Shown here one piece after another: positions 1 to 9,874 of a stretch of DNA of 44,173 nt (the stretch's first letter is position 1; each line of letters opens with the position of its first letter). Below the pieces are notes generated by a model. That model saw only the letters and a program-made list of their open reading frames with translations. It did not search any database and was not told where the DNA came from. A program made the translations under genes and the position numbers. Source of the DNA: a virus; IMG/VR virus record IMGVR_UViG_3300042520_001145, positions 1 through 44,173 of that record, one strand, 5' to 3'.

Positions 1-3000
1 GGAAAGTAGTCGCGCTGGAAGCCGATCTTAGTCTTCGATGGGCTGACGTATTCTGAGTAGAAGTCCTCAAGGAACTGGCGGATGGCCAGCGCCTTACCGG
101 TCAACTGTGCGGTCGGCGTGTCTGACGTTGCCTTATCGAACTCTGCGTCCAGAGCCGGATCATCAAATGACCCTAACTCCGTATCAAGTCGGTTCTTATA
201 CAAGTCAAACGTACGCGCCGACTGCGGTACAAAACCAAGACGGCCTTTGCCGGTCGGATCTTGGGCCCGTACGTAAAACATATCCGCTATTTCGTTACCG
301 GCGTACATACGCAGGATGCCATCGGCCGTCGATACAAGCCGAAGGATAGGTTTAACGTATGGGCTCTTCTTAAGCTGCGAGATCTTCGACTGCCAGTGCG
401 CCGCTCGGGCTGCGCCGCCGTTGGCAATATTAAGGTCGTTAAGCTCGTATACGAATGCTCGCTCAGTAAAGGATAAGCCGTTTTCCTTTACTTGTGACTT
501 TCTGGACTCAAGGACAGCGTCCATGAACGTCTCGAAGTCTTCGTTGACGGCTCCAAGTCGTCCGCCAAACCGTTTACGGAAAGACTCCGATGTCTGCTTC
601 CAGAGCGACTCAAGGCGAGCCGCAAAGTCCTTGAAGAACTTCTTAACGAGACTATCAGCCTTCTGACGGCTTCTGTACCGCTTGTTAGCCCACAAAGCCA
701 CCTGGTCAGAGAACCACTCTTCAAAGCCGAGATCAAACCCGTACTTGTCCTTTAGGTCTTTGAACGATGGGGATGACTGATAGGCTCTAAACAGCCGCTT
801 ACGAATAGCGGAGTTCTCAAGCGCTTTATTCCGCTCCTCTTTGTAGAGGCTGTGGCCAATTTCGTGCGCAATAACAAGAGCGTCTTGCAGTACGTTGCCG
901 GACTCTCGAAGGATAATTATCTTTCCAAACTGTCCAGAAATATGCATGCCCATCTTTGTGGAGCTATTCTGCATGCTAGCGATTGCTTCGCGTACTGGAT
1001 TCAACGCGCCGCCAAACAGCTGCAATAGCTGGTCATCCGACATAGCTATGAGTTCAGCGAACGTAAAAATATGCGGCGGGTCGGCAAACTTGAGCGAGTC
1101 AAACAGGTCGCGAACAATATCGCCGACCATGCTGTTGATGGCGTTAGAGATACGCTCTTGCGCCGAGCGTCTTTCGGCCAACGGGCTTACAGTAGTAGGA
1201 GCACGACCAGCGCGCAGATCAATAGCTGAGCGCGGCGTGTCGATGTTCATCGGCGTTAGGAGCTCACCGCCCGTAACGCTCGACTCGATCATACGTTCTG
1301 TTTCGGTACGGCCGTCTGAAACATCATCTCTTGGCGGGCCGAGCGGTTCAGCAGCAAGCGCAGCTTGGCGCTCTTCTGCCGTCATCACCGACTCTTGGAC
1401 GGGGTTCAGAAGATCGTTCAAAGATCGCTGACGGCCGCCAATAACTGCCGCAGTTACGTTGCCTAATCGAGCAGGGATACGGCCAGCAGCAGCCTGATTA
1501 CGGTCAGGCGTCAGCTGGAAGCCAGGGAAAAGCGACTGCCCATCGATCTGTACATCGTACCCTTCAACAGCCAAATCGCCCAAGACTTCAAGCAAACCAG
1601 CCCTGGCGGCTGCTTCTGGAGATACGTATGTAGCGCCGGTACGTGGGTCTTGGCGCAACTGAAACCCAGATCCTTCACGGCCTTCTAGTAAGCGCTGCCC
1701 AGCCGCAGTAAGGTCAACAAGGTTTACGGCTGACTTTTTTCCGTCTGGGCCAACAATAGTAACGCGAGAGTTCTGAGCGTACTTGCTTCGGCGTGCTCTC
1801 TGTATGGCAGAACGTAAAAACTCAGGGAGATTTAGACGTACTTCGTTGCCAGCCGTATCAATTGAGCGGAACAGATCGCCAAAATCATCGCGAACGATTT
1901 GATACCCACCATCTGGCGTGTCTTCAATAGATACCGCTGAGTCTGGGTTACTGCGCTGCTCATTTACAGCAGCGTTAAGCATCGCTTCGGTCATAGACGC
2001 GAAACGCGGGTCAGCCCAGTTAGTCTCACCGAACACCGTGTCGTAAGAGGCACGGGCGGACTGTGTGTTATCAAACACTCGGTTCGGGTCAGTCTTACGA
2101 CCATACGCTCGAACAACTGTGCGTTGCCCCTCTACGGCTTGCACGCCTTGGCCGAACATCTCTACCTGGTCAGCGTCTGTCTCGTCGGTCTGTTCGTCAG
2201 ACAAGTCAATGTCACGAACCTCGACTCGCTGCTCTGACTCAAAGCGGCGCTTACGATCTTCGAGCGCCTTTTCTACAGTAGTCTGTTGGATGCTGCCACC
2301 TTCGGGCATCAGATTACGAGCGGCTTCGAAAGCAGCACTTACCCCCTCTGGCGACGTGACTTCTTCAGAGATGACCCGACCGTTACGGTCGAGTGCCTGA
2401 ACAACAATGTCACCGGGAGCGGAATAATCTTTTACGGCGCTATAACCAAGGGCGATCTGCAAGGCCTTATCTGATGCACCGGCTGCAATAACTTCGCGCA
2501 CTACGTCTTCGTCAGTAGAGACGATTGTGCCTCGGCCTGGGACAAATGCTGAATATGCCAGTGTTCCATTAATGCTAGCCGTCTTAACCCGGTTTTGCGG
2601 AGCGTTAAATTTTGGAGCGGCACCAGCAATCCACACGGCTTTTTTGCCGCTAGACGGATCAACCATCGCACGGAGCTGAGCGTCGATGTCGCCTTCAGAC
2701 TCGGGAGTTGTTAAGCCAGCCGCCACATCGCCGAACTGCTCGTTGTTGATCTGCTGATCAACGCGCTGCCCGCGAGCTGTTTCTAGGAAGCCTTTAGCCT
2801 TTTCTACAATGTTGCCTACATTAGTAAGCACTCCTTGGCCAGGCTTCATAGACGACACAGCGTCTAGCGTTCCGCCTATAGCGCCACCAGCACCGCCAGG
2901 AGCAGCACCGCCAAAGAAACCAGCAAACGCAGCTTCTGCGAGACGCATCTTGGCGTCTTCTGCAGTAAATAGCGGGTCTAGGTCAGCGCGGTTTAGGACG

Positions 3001-3923
3001 CTAATGCCTTCTTGAGCTACTTCAGTGGTGGCTTCGATAGCACCGCCTTGGAGCGCACCGGTGCCTAACCGCTTCGCAAAGTTTGCAAATACGCCGCCTT
3101 CAACAGCGGCACGCTTAGTGGCTTGCTCGCCGATCAGCTTAAGTAATGCGTACTCACTACCGACGCCGATTGCTGCTTGCGGAATGCCGATAGCAGCGGC
3201 CCGTAGCGCGTTGGCCTGGTCAAGTGGCTGTCCGGCTTCGAGAGCCTCGGACAAATTGCTACCCGACATAGGCGCATATTCGGCAGCGAATGCACCACCT
3301 ATAGCGCCACGCTTAGCGGCCGTGCGGAGAGAACCATAAGCCAGCTCTGCAATTTGTTGTTCGACAGGATCAGCAACGCCGTTGGCAGTACGCTCAACGG
3401 AGTCTTTTATGATTCGCTTGGCAACCTGCTTGTTGACCTGATTAAGTACGCCACGGCCGACGGCGGCTGTAATAGCACCGGTACCGGCACCCGCTATAGA
3501 TAGCGCGGCTGATGGCAGAACCTGGCCAAAACTTTTGGTTGCCTGTTCAATAAACCCGCCGAATGTAGGCTGGTCTAAGAACTGTTCAAACGTATCGAGA
3601 CCTTGTACTGGCGCTGCAGCAAACTCCTCACGGAGTCGAGCCTCTTGGATATTTAAAGCAGCGGCTTGTTCGTCCCCCATAAGGGTGTTGCCAAGCGCTT
3701 TAAAGTATTCAAGATCTGCTGTTAGTCCTTGAACACCGGACTCAATACCGGCGCTAAATACTTCTTGCAAGTTGCCAGGCGCAGTTGGTAGCTGCGGAGC
3801 GTTCTCCCCAGCAGCAAATCTTTGGAACTGCGCATCTTCCTCTGGAGTAGATGAGTACACGTCCCGTAAAAAAGACGTGAACTGATCCTCTTGCTCCGGA
3901 AGGACTAGTGTTCTTTCGGCCAT
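1..3923 (-). CDS. Giant virion protein with zincin motif (partial, C-terminus off left edge)
   Basis: One uninterrupted minus-strand frame runs from an ATG at 3923 to the left edge, giving 1307 residues without a stop. The N-terminal third has Ala/Gly-rich amphipathic stretches (around residues 110-400), as in injected internal virion proteins. A zinc-protease motif HEIGH lies at residues 1020-1024, preceded by a hydrophobic strand, as in zincins. The gene follows two or three internal-virion-like genes in the same direction, the position of T7 gp16 or of large polyvalent proteins that phages inject. I infer a role in DNA delivery or in cleaving a host protein or peptidoglycan on entry. No RNA polymerase motif was seen in the visible part. 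The last two bases continue in frame with the right edge (see findings). The coding call is firm; the function is inferred. Confidence 0.85.
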   Translation of the reverse strand, partial: MAERTLVLPEQEDQFTSFLRDVYSSTPEEDAQFQRFAAGENAPQLPTAPGNLQEVFSAGIESGVQGLTADLEYFKALGNTLMGDEQAAALNIQEARLREEFAAAPVQGLDTFEQFLDQPTFGGFIEQATKSFGQVLPSAALSIAGAGTGAITAAVGRGVLNQVNKQVAKRIIKDSVERTANGVADPVEQQIAELAYGSLRTAAKRGAIGGAFAAEYAPMSGSNLSEALEAGQPLDQANALRAAAIGIPQAAIGVGSEYALLKLIGEQATKRAAVEGGVFANFAKRLGTGALQGGAIEATTEVAQEGISVLNRADLDPLFTAEDAKMRLAEAAFAGFFGGAAPGGAGGAIGGTLDAVSSMKPGQGVLTNVGNIVEKAKGFLETARGQRVDQQINNEQFGDVAAGLTTPESEGDIDAQLRAMVDPSSGKKAVWIAGAAPKFNAPQNRVKTASINGTLAYSAFVPGRGTIVSTDEDVVREVIAAGASDKALQIALGYSAVKDYSAPGDIVVQALDRNGRVISEEVTSPEGVSAAFEAARNLMPEGGSIQQTTVEKALEDRKRRFESEQRVEVRDIDLSDEQTDETDADQVEMFGQGVQAVEGQRTVVRAYGRKTDPNRVFDNTQSARASYDTVFGETNWADPRFASMTEAMLNAAVNEQRSNPDSAVSIEDTPDGGYQIVRDDFGDLFRSIDTAGNEVRLNLPEFLRSAIQRARRSKYAQNSRVTIVGPDGKKSAVNLVDLTAAGQRLLEGREGSGFQLRQDPRTGATYVSPEAAARAGLLEVLGDLAVEGYDVQIDGQSLFPGFQLTPDRNQAAAGRIPARLGNVTAAVIGGRQRSLNDLLNPVQESVMTAEERQAALAAEPLGPPRDDVSDGRTETERMIESSVTGGELLTPMNIDTPRSAIDLRAGRAPTTVSPLAERRSAQERISNAINSMVGDIVRDLFDSLKFADPPHIFTFAELIAMSDDQLLQLFGGALNPVREAIASMQNSSTKMGMHISGQFGKIIILRESGNVLQDALVIAHEIGHSLYKEERNKALENSAIRKRLFRAYQSSPSFKDLKDKYGFDLGFEEWFSDQVALWANKRYRSRQKADSLVKKFFKDFAARLESLWKQTSESFRKRFGGRLGAVNEDFETFMDAVLESRKSQVKENGLSFTERAFVYELNDLNIANGGAARAAHWQSKISQLKKSPYVKPILRLVSTADGILRMYAGNEIADMFYVRAQDPTGKGRLGFVPQSARTFDLYKNRLDTELGSFDDPALDAEFDKATSDTPTAQLTGKALAIRQFLEDFYSEYVSPSKTKIGFQRDYF

Positions 3924-3931
3924 GCGTTTAG

Positions 3932-6217
3932 TTACTGCTTAGCGTTAGCGGCGGCACGAGATGAAGCTATGTTATCGTTGATCACACCGGCTGTTGAAAG
4001 GATCGCAAACAACTCTGGACCGCCATCCATGTTCTGGATCTGAGAGGCTGTCAGCTCTTTACCCTGTTGTCGGCCAGTACTTCTATTAACGAGGTATAGC
4101 GACTTTACGCGTTCTACTCCGTCGCTTCCTTTTTCTTTAACAACTCGTACGTTTTCTAAACGCTGCGCCATAGTATCAACTGTAGGCTTATCGCCAAACC
4201 AAGAATAAAGGACGTCTTTAGCCGGGCCTAAAAAACCGCCGCTAGGCATCTCGTCAAATATGGTAGCAGCTGCCTGTGAAGCCTGCCCAATATGCACTTT
4301 ATAGGCTTGCTGGGCAGCAACAGGATCTAGTCGGGCCATTTGTCCTATAACAAATTGGTTTCTAGGCTGAGATGCAATAGCCCATCTACGAGCATCATCT
4401 AGAGTTGTTTTTACTGGCTTACCATCTTCTGTACGATTGAGATTGTTGCCGCTCTCAACAAGTGTTCTGTCTAAAGCCTGTATATTCGCAAGCTTAACTT
4501 CGTTAGCAGACGTACTCGCACGAAGGCGAGCTGTCTCAAGATCAACTGCCATACGCTGTTCTTGTAGGTCCATTTCGCGACGGGCTGCGTCACTCAAGAA
4601 CGGACTACCAGTTTCAGCGGTGTTGGCAATCATAGTAAGAAGACTTTGTTGCTGCGCTGGGTTAGTAGACTGCGCATAAGCAATAGCAAATGACCCAATG
4701 ATCTCTTCTTTTGGGTGCGCCTTTGCAACCGCGTTAACCGAGCCAGCTCCAGACTCAGAAAGTCTTGCGCGCATGGCACGTACGTCTGTCTCAGAGAACT
4801 TAAGCTGCCCATTCTGAACCGCCGTAGCAATTTCGCCGGGCGACAGCTGCTTAATTTTAGACAGCACATTTTGTTCTAACGCAGCATAGTCAGTGGTACG
4901 CATAACAGGCGTGTAGCCGCCTGCCTTAATGAATGCTTGTTTCTTTGCGTCCAGGTCTTGCTGCTTTTTAGACCAAAAGCTCTTTGTCTCTGCGGTAGCA
5001 TTTGGACGAGCAGAGGCTTCTTTAATGCGTTTGCTTTCTGTTTCAAAACCAGTCCAAACGCGTTCGTTTTCACCACGGATAAACTCGCCGCGTTGGGTGT
5101 TAAGATCCGTAATTTCCAATTCAAGACGTTCCCTTGCTGGGGAATCAACTGGCAGTTTGTCTGCTTCAGCGCGTTTTTTACTCAACTGAATATCTAGACC
5201 ACGAACCTTATCGCTTGCCTTTATAGTTACTGGTACAGTAATGGGTGTTCCGCCAGTGCCTGGCAGCAATCTTTCTCGGTCTTCTCCCAACCTTGACGAA
5301 GAAAGACCGCCTTGCGTTTTAACTTCTGCTTCTACGCCGAGTTCTCTGGACAAGTTCCAAAGAAACTCCTGCTTCTGCTTAGGGTCTTTAATAGCAGCAA
5401 GCTGCGCAATAACCGTGCGGCTTGCTTCTACTGGTAGCCCGCTGGCGTCTACGGCATTAAGCACTGTACGTGCGCCGCTTCGACGCGCGTACACCGGAGA
5501 CACGTTGCTAAACGCGTCGGCAATAGTTCCGCCAACGTTTCTTCCAACATTCAAACGAGACTCGGCGCTTGTGGCGCCCATATTTGAATTAGGAATAACG
5601 CGCATCTGAAGCGCTTCAATAGCAAGATCAACGCCTTCGTCGACAGACGTATTAATCACATTCTCGTTTGGCTCAGATCCGCCCTGTGCAGTAAACACTC
5701 CCTGGCGACCGTCGCTATATTGCCCGGTAGCAATTAGTCTGCCTTGCTTCAAGGCTTCTGGATCTACCCCAGTAAATCGGAAGTCTGTAGGGTCAAACTT
5801 CCCACGGTTTAAATTCTCTTCTGCTTTGTTAACGTTCAGGATGTCTGCGACAACGCCGATGTACTGACGGTCGCCGCTCTTAATACCTTTGGCCAAAGCC
5901 TCACGGTCGATGCTCCCATCGCGCTTGATGATGCCAAGGCTCTGCGCTCTGCCAAACACGCGGTCGGAATCTTCCGTTAGACGAGTCTTTGCGTTTGTAC
6001 GCAGCAACTCAGTCTGCTGCTGTTGCGCTCTAGCATTTACATCTTTGTTGATGCCAAGCTGCTCTTGCTGAATCTTTAGCTGTTCATCTTCTCGAGCTGA
6101 ACGCTGACGCGCCAGATCTAGCTCTTGTTCTTGCAAAAGCATAGCTTGCCGCTGGCGTGCGTTTTGTTGCACACCTTGGATACCAGCCAGGATTGCGCTA
6201 CCAATATTGTCAGCCAT
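3932..6217 (-). CDS. Internal virion protein, T7 gp15-like position
   Basis: The 761-residue product begins with MADNIGSAILAGIQG and a Gln-rich coiled coil (residues about 15-75), with further helical, charged segments throughout. There is no signal peptide. It lies between a small gp14-like protein and the giant virion protein, eight bases after the start of the latter and eight before the end of the former. This is the gp14-gp15-gp16 order of T7-like core proteins. I infer an ejected core or trans-envelope channel component. No enzymatic motif was recognised; the assignment rests on position, length and composition. Confidence 0.7.
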   Translation of the reverse strand: MADNIGSAILAGIQGVQQNARQRQAMLLQEQELDLARQRSAREDEQLKIQQEQLGINKDVNARAQQQQTELLRTNAKTRLTEDSDRVFGRAQSLGIIKRDGSIDREALAKGIKSGDRQYIGVVADILNVNKAEENLNRGKFDPTDFRFTGVDPEALKQGRLIATGQYSDGRQGVFTAQGGSEPNENVINTSVDEGVDLAIEALQMRVIPNSNMGATSAESRLNVGRNVGGTIADAFSNVSPVYARRSGARTVLNAVDASGLPVEASRTVIAQLAAIKDPKQKQEFLWNLSRELGVEAEVKTQGGLSSSRLGEDRERLLPGTGGTPITVPVTIKASDKVRGLDIQLSKKRAEADKLPVDSPARERLELEITDLNTQRGEFIRGENERVWTGFETESKRIKEASARPNATAETKSFWSKKQQDLDAKKQAFIKAGGYTPVMRTTDYAALEQNVLSKIKQLSPGEIATAVQNGQLKFSETDVRAMRARLSESGAGSVNAVAKAHPKEEIIGSFAIAYAQSTNPAQQQSLLTMIANTAETGSPFLSDAARREMDLQEQRMAVDLETARLRASTSANEVKLANIQALDRTLVESGNNLNRTEDGKPVKTTLDDARRWAIASQPRNQFVIGQMARLDPVAAQQAYKVHIGQASQAAATIFDEMPSGGFLGPAKDVLYSWFGDKPTVDTMAQRLENVRVVKEKGSDGVERVKSLYLVNRSTGRQQGKELTASQIQNMDGGPELFAILSTAGVINDNIASSRAAANAKQ

Positions 6218-6225
6218 GGCTTACC

Positions 6226-6831
6226 TCAGAATGCAAACGCAAGGATCGCTGCTGAAGCGAGCGAACCGATAGTTGAATAAGTATTGGCTTTAGACGCTGC
6301 TTTTGCCTGTGTGTAAGCATTTTTGCGAGCTGTAGCGTCCGCTGCTGCTGAACCAAGTTGCTGCTGCGAAGCGCGATTTACGCCCTGGCCAATGTTAATT
6401 AGGTCAGCAAGCAAGGCCGTGTTAGCTTCACGTTGAGCAATTTTAGCGTCATTAACTGACTGAATACCGCCGAGCGTATTAGCACGCTGCAAACGGAGTT
6501 CCTGCTGCTGGATTTGCGCTGGCGTTAGAGCAACTCCGTAACGCTGAGCATTGCGAGACGCTACGCCTTGCGTAAGCGCAGAAGCGGCTCCCACGTCTTT
6601 TCGGGCTTGCTCTATAAGAGTTTTATCGGTACGCGCTTTATTAATAAGCTCTTCTTCAAACCCACGGTAGTTCTTTACGTAGTCAAGGTACTCTTGACGC
6701 GTGAGGTTAGCGTACGCTTGTTCCGGGTCTGATACGTTTGGGAGCGAGACGTAAGTAGATCCGCCGCCGCCAGATACGGCTTGTTGCTGCCGCAAAGCTT
6801 CCATAACTTCAGGAGACAAAGTGGATATCAT
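6226..6831 (-). CDS. Internal virion protein, gp14-like (hydrophobic C-terminus)
   Basis: A 201-residue protein rich in Ala and Gln with a long helical middle and a hydrophobic C-terminal tail (SIGSLASAAILAFAF) able to enter a membrane. Small internal virion proteins of this kind (T7 gp14) form the outer-membrane part of the ejection channel. It is followed closely by the 761-residue internal protein and preceded by a similar Ala/Gln-rich protein. Function is inferred from composition and gene order; no conserved motif was identified. Confidence 0.65.
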   Translation of the reverse strand: MISTLSPEVMEALRQQQAVSGGGGSTYVSLPNVSDPEQAYANLTRQEYLDYVKNYRGFEEELINKARTDKTLIEQARKDVGAASALTQGVASRNAQRYGVALTPAQIQQQELRLQRANTLGGIQSVNDAKIAQREANTALLADLINIGQGVNRASQQQLGSAAADATARKNAYTQAKAASKANTYSTIGSLASAAILAFAF

Positions 6832-6834
6832 TTC

Positions 6835-7620
6835 TTAGCCTCGCGGAGCAAACATGCCGACTACTGGTGTAGAAACAAGATCAGACTTTTTAACAGTTGG
6901 GGTGGCTGCATTAAAAGCAGAAGCTCCTCCGGTAGGAGAATAAAACCCAAGCGGAGAAGTAGGTACGAATAATGGCGTACCACCTAACGACTGAGGTTGG
7001 TTTTGTTGCCCATACGTAGTGCTTCCGTACGTACTGTAGCGTAACCGATCGCCAACGCCGGTAACTAACTGGCCGGTTTTAGCGTCTTTTGGAGCGTACC
7101 ATTTACCGCCGCTAGCGATGTTTTCGCCAGCCTGAGCAATAGCGGTCGATGCTATCTGGGCAGCAGCAGTTTGCTTAGCTTGAGCTACCTGCTGATTGGC
7201 GCGAGCGCGTTCCAGTGCAGAGGACGTAGCTAGCCGACTAGCTTGAGCCATGCCGGATTGAGCGTCAGCAGCTTGCCCGCGAGCAGTGCCGAGTACGCCT
7301 GTCTGCATAGTATTCTGAACTTGCTTGGCCGAAACGTTAGCGGTGTTAAGTTGGCTAGTCAGTGCTTGCGCCATATCGCTAGCAGCAGTGCTGCTAGTGG
7401 CTTGTTGAAGGCTAGGCGTAGAGATTGCCTGCATAACGTCTGCGTTAGCACGGCCACGAAGACTGGACTGTACGTCTTCGGTTAGCGATTTATCGCGCAT
7501 CTCCTGCAGCAACGGATCGTACTTCTGTTTGAAGTACTCGTACTCCGCCATAGCAACTGAGGCGGAAGCTTTTTCAGCTTCACTTGGCTTATAGTCTGCT
7601 GCCTTCGGTTTGCTGCTCAT
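6835..7620 (-). CDS. Ala/Gln/Ser-rich internal virion-like protein
   Basis: The start is the ATG at 7620 (MSSKPKAADYKPSEAEKA). It overlaps the stop of the upstream gene in an ATGA arrangement, so translation is probably coupled; a longer reading from 7656 is unlikely. The 261 residues are helical and low in complexity (many AQA, QAA and SAL runs) up to about residue 175. A Gly/Thr/Tyr-rich C-terminal part follows. It sits between the GNAT-like gene and the gp14-like gene, so it is probably a second small ejection or adhesion core protein. No motif was recognised. Confidence 0.65.
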   Translation of the reverse strand: MSSKPKAADYKPSEAEKASASVAMAEYEYFKQKYDPLLQEMRDKSLTEDVQSSLRGRANADVMQAISTPSLQQATSSTAASDMAQALTSQLNTANVSAKQVQNTMQTGVLGTARGQAADAQSGMAQASRLATSSALERARANQQVAQAKQTAAAQIASTAIAQAGENIASGGKWYAPKDAKTGQLVTGVGDRLRYSTYGSTTYGQQNQPQSLGGTPLFVPTSPLGFYSPTGGASAFNAATPTVKKSDLVSTPVVGMFAPRG

Positions 7621-8072
7621 AGTGCCCTCGTATATACAACTGTATCTACAGTCCACCCGTTCGTTTCCAAGTGCGACATCAGACCTAAAAACGGGGATCT
7701 TGTCTCTAAGTAGCTATACCCCGCTTCTCTGGCAACGCGCTCGAAGAACGACTGGTACCTAGATACCAAACTATTCCCCTTCTCCTTGGCCCACGCGAGC
7801 CAAAGAAACATTGTCTTCTTTCCGGTGAAGTTATCGACCTCTGTTGTAGAGACTACGAACCCTTCACTTGTAACCCACAACACGGCTTGTCCATTTACAC
7901 ACGCCGCGTACACATCTTCGGCCCGGTATGTCAAAGTCTTCGCGTTACGAAGGATCTCTTCTACACCTGGTTTAACCCAATCCCACTCCCTACGTATGTC
8001 AGATACGATCGGCTCAACCGCCGCTACCGTACCGGTTCCTACGACGTGAGAAAGAGGAGTGAATGCCGCCAT
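7617..8072 (-). CDS. GNAT acetyltransferase-like protein, T7 gp13-like position
   Basis: 151 residues with a predicted alternating alpha/beta pattern resembling a GNAT fold: a beta strand with VLWVTSEGFVVSTTE, an amphipathic helix, then a region ending LGLMSHLETNGWTVDTVVYTRAL. That ending resembles the usual C-terminal strand of GNAT proteins, where the substrate loop meets the last strands. Similar proteins lie just before internal virion genes in many podoviruses (T7 gp13 region). It starts 59 bases inside the end of the upstream adaptor gene and shares ATGA with the downstream gene. Whether it acetylates anything is unknown, and a clear acetyl-CoA loop is not visible. Confidence 0.6.
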   Translation of the reverse strand: MAAFTPLSHVVGTGTVAAVEPIVSDIRREWDWVKPGVEEILRNAKTLTYRAEDVYAACVNGQAVLWVTSEGFVVSTTEVDNFTGKKTMFLWLAWAKEKGNSLVSRYQSFFERVAREAGYSYLETRSPFLGLMSHLETNGWTVDTVVYTRAL

Positions 8073-8697
8073 ACGCTACCTTCCTAGCAATTCCCGCATC
8101 AGCGTTTCGTGCGCGTCTGTCTGCTTGGGCTATGCCCTCAGCAAACAAAGACCCGTACACCTGTGCCCCAGCAAAGTCAGTCCAGTCTTTGCTAGGCAAA
8201 CGCAATAAACGAAACAGAGCACCGTTGACGATGGTGTCGCGGTACTCCGACATCAGCTCGTCATCAGCGGTGGTAGAAGTTTGAGTGGGTTTCAGCTGCA
8301 CCCGCAAAATGGTACTAGACGCTTTAGTTTCGTTTGGTACCGGTACCATCCAGAACAGTGACTGACTGGTCTTTACGAAGTACTCCGGAGTTCCACGATT
8401 GTCGGCGTCACGCCAGTTCTGCTTACGTTGCTCTAAGAGATTAGTGCTGATTGGCTCAATCTCTTTGCCGTCATGAACTACCCACATGATCTTGTGCACT
8501 ACCGTATCGGTAGGCGGCTCAAGATCATATTCGTAGATGCCAGCAATTGTGGTAACAGGGTCTAATTCGGCTTGCAGCACAGCTGCTTTTTCGCAAAGCT
8601 CAATAACCGCTGCGCGGATATTGTTCTCGATAAGCGTGTCGGGGCAACCCGGCACCATCGGGATGATCTCTGGCAGGAGCGACTCATAGAGCGCCAT
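8014..8697 (-). CDS. Head-tail connector or tail adaptor protein (probable)
   Basis: 227 residues beginning MALYESLLPEIIPMVPGCP. Such openings, with a helix followed by a beta-rich middle containing YEYDLEPP, are common in podoviral proteins encoded between the adaptor and the internal virion proteins. It directly follows the DUF6682-like adaptor and has an overlapping downstream partner. The likely role is a tail-tube or adaptor ring below the portal. No catalytic motif was found. Assignment is by order and general resemblance. Confidence 0.55.
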   Translation of the reverse strand: MALYESLLPEIIPMVPGCPDTLIENNIRAAVIELCEKAAVLQAELDPVTTIAGIYEYDLEPPTDTVVHKIMWVVHDGKEIEPISTNLLEQRKQNWRDADNRGTPEYFVKTSQSLFWMVPVPNETKASSTILRVQLKPTQTSTTADDELMSEYRDTIVNGALFRLLRLPSKDWTDFAGAQVYGSLFAEGIAQADRRARNADAGIARKVAYGGIHSSFSRRRNRYGSGG

Positions 8698-8703
8698 GAG
8701 TTA

Positions 8704-9414
8704 TTACCCCGCTACAGCTGGGACAGACGTTACTTGTCGGCTAGCGTCGAAGTTAGGCGAAGTAATAGCGTCTAGCTGCGCCTTACCGGTGATGGAAGAC
8801 ATAAACAGCTGGAAGTGCGAAGAAGCCCGCTGCTGGTTACCAGCATACTCAGCGTCCTTCATGTACGCCATATAGAGGACGTAGTTCATCACGGCGTTTG
8901 CAAAGATATCAGGGATATCTAAGTTCCCGTTCTGGGCAACCGTGGTCGGATTAGCCGAATAAATAATCTCTACGTACGACGCTGCTGGCGACGCAACGCC
9001 GGGGTACACGTAAAAGTTACGTGGGTTTGCCTCGTCGTAGATGTAATGTTTGATAACCGCAGCATGCGAAGCATCACCGGCTACGAGCGGATCGTGCCAG
9101 TCTGGAGTCTGAGCATCGAGCACTTCGCGCGAAACAATACGGACAGCTCGTTTGCCTACGCCGTTTGTAGCGGCGGACATATTTCGGACAACGCGAAGAA
9201 GTCGATTACCGTCGCTAGGGATCTCCTGCTTGGTACCGGCTACGAGGGTAATAGTAGTGTTCTTAGCCGAAGCGTCCGGCTTTAAAAGGGCGATTTCACG
9301 CTGGGCATCATTGACCCAGAGTACGAGTTCATCCACCACTGGCCAACGAACACCCGTGGTGTCCTGCAGGGTCTTTTGAACTCGGTCAATAACGCTTTGT
9401 ACGGTGACAGCCAT
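8704..9414 (-). CDS. Phage adaptor protein, DUF6682-like
   Basis: 236 residues starting MAVTVQSVIDRVQKTLQD. The early block TGVRWP...LWVNDAQREIALLKPDA is characteristic of the DUF6682 family of podoviral adaptor proteins, which form the ring between portal and tail. It lies two genes downstream of the major capsid protein in the same direction, as expected. Its ATG at 9414 closely follows the stop of the preceding 130-residue gene. Confidence 0.75.
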   Translation of the reverse strand: MAVTVQSVIDRVQKTLQDTTGVRWPVVDELVLWVNDAQREIALLKPDASAKNTTITLVAGTKQEIPSDGNRLLRVVRNMSAATNGVGKRAVRIVSREVLDAQTPDWHDPLVAGDASHAAVIKHYIYDEANPRNFYVYPGVASPAASYVEIIYSANPTTVAQNGNLDIPDIFANAVMNYVLYMAYMKDAEYAGNQQRASSHFQLFMSSITGKAQLDAITSPNFDASRQVTSVPAVAG

Positions 9415-9422
9415 GGTCTACC

Positions 9423-9815
9423 TCACGAATGAAGGAACGCCTCCCAAGCCGCTTCTCGATCTTCGGTGCTGACTGTTCGCCCGACAACGCGGTTCAATGC
9501 GGCTGCCTTTGGCGCTCCGTCAGACTTGAAATCATCTGGGTCGCCGCTCTCAACGAGCTTTTCGATCCCAGTAATAACATCATCCAGCGTATGGACTTCC
9601 TCGAACTCTTCTACGGAAGGGACATTATCTATCGTTATGCCTGAGGGTTCTGCTGCTGGTTCGGGTTTTTTATCAGTTGTTACCTGTTTCGCTCCCTGCT
9701 GAAGAGCTAGTAATCCGATTTCATCAGATACCTCTCGCTCAACACCCGGAAGAAACAAAACGCAAGCACCGCTGAGAGTAGCTACCCGAATTTCTCGGTC
9801 TGAAATGACCTTCAC
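9423..9815 (-). CDS. Hypothetical protein downstream of capsid gene
   Basis: 130 residues with a GTG start at 9815 backed by an AGGAGG ribosome-binding site four bases upstream. The N-terminal 45 residues are beta-like, the middle is acidic and probably unstructured (PEPAAEPSG onward), and the C-terminus is helical. Small proteins at this site between capsid and adaptor genes are often head-completion or decoration factors, but nothing in the sequence proves it. A hairpin at 9838-9867 separates it from the capsid gene. Confidence 0.6.
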   Translation of the reverse strand: MKVISDREIRVATLSGACVLFLPGVEREVSDEIGLLALQQGAKQVTTDKKPEPAAEPSGITIDNVPSVEEFEEVHTLDDVITGIEKLVESGDPDDFKSDGAPKAAALNRVVGRTVSTEDREAAWEAFLHS

Positions 9816-9837
9816 AGAACCTCCTGGTACAAAGAGC

Positions 9838-9867
9838 GGGGAGCCCCCTCCGAAGAGAGGGCCCCCC
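9838..9867 (-). terminator. Hairpin between capsid gene and next gene (attenuator-like)
   Basis: On the minus-strand transcript a GC-rich hairpin forms just after the capsid stop codon. An inner CCCTC/GAGGG stem and an outer GGGG/CCCC stem are separated by an internal loop. The following bases (GCTCTTTG) give only a weak U tract. Partial terminators after major capsid genes are common because capsid protein is needed in excess. This is inferred from sequence only. Confidence 0.45.
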
Positions 9868-9874
9868 TCACAGC

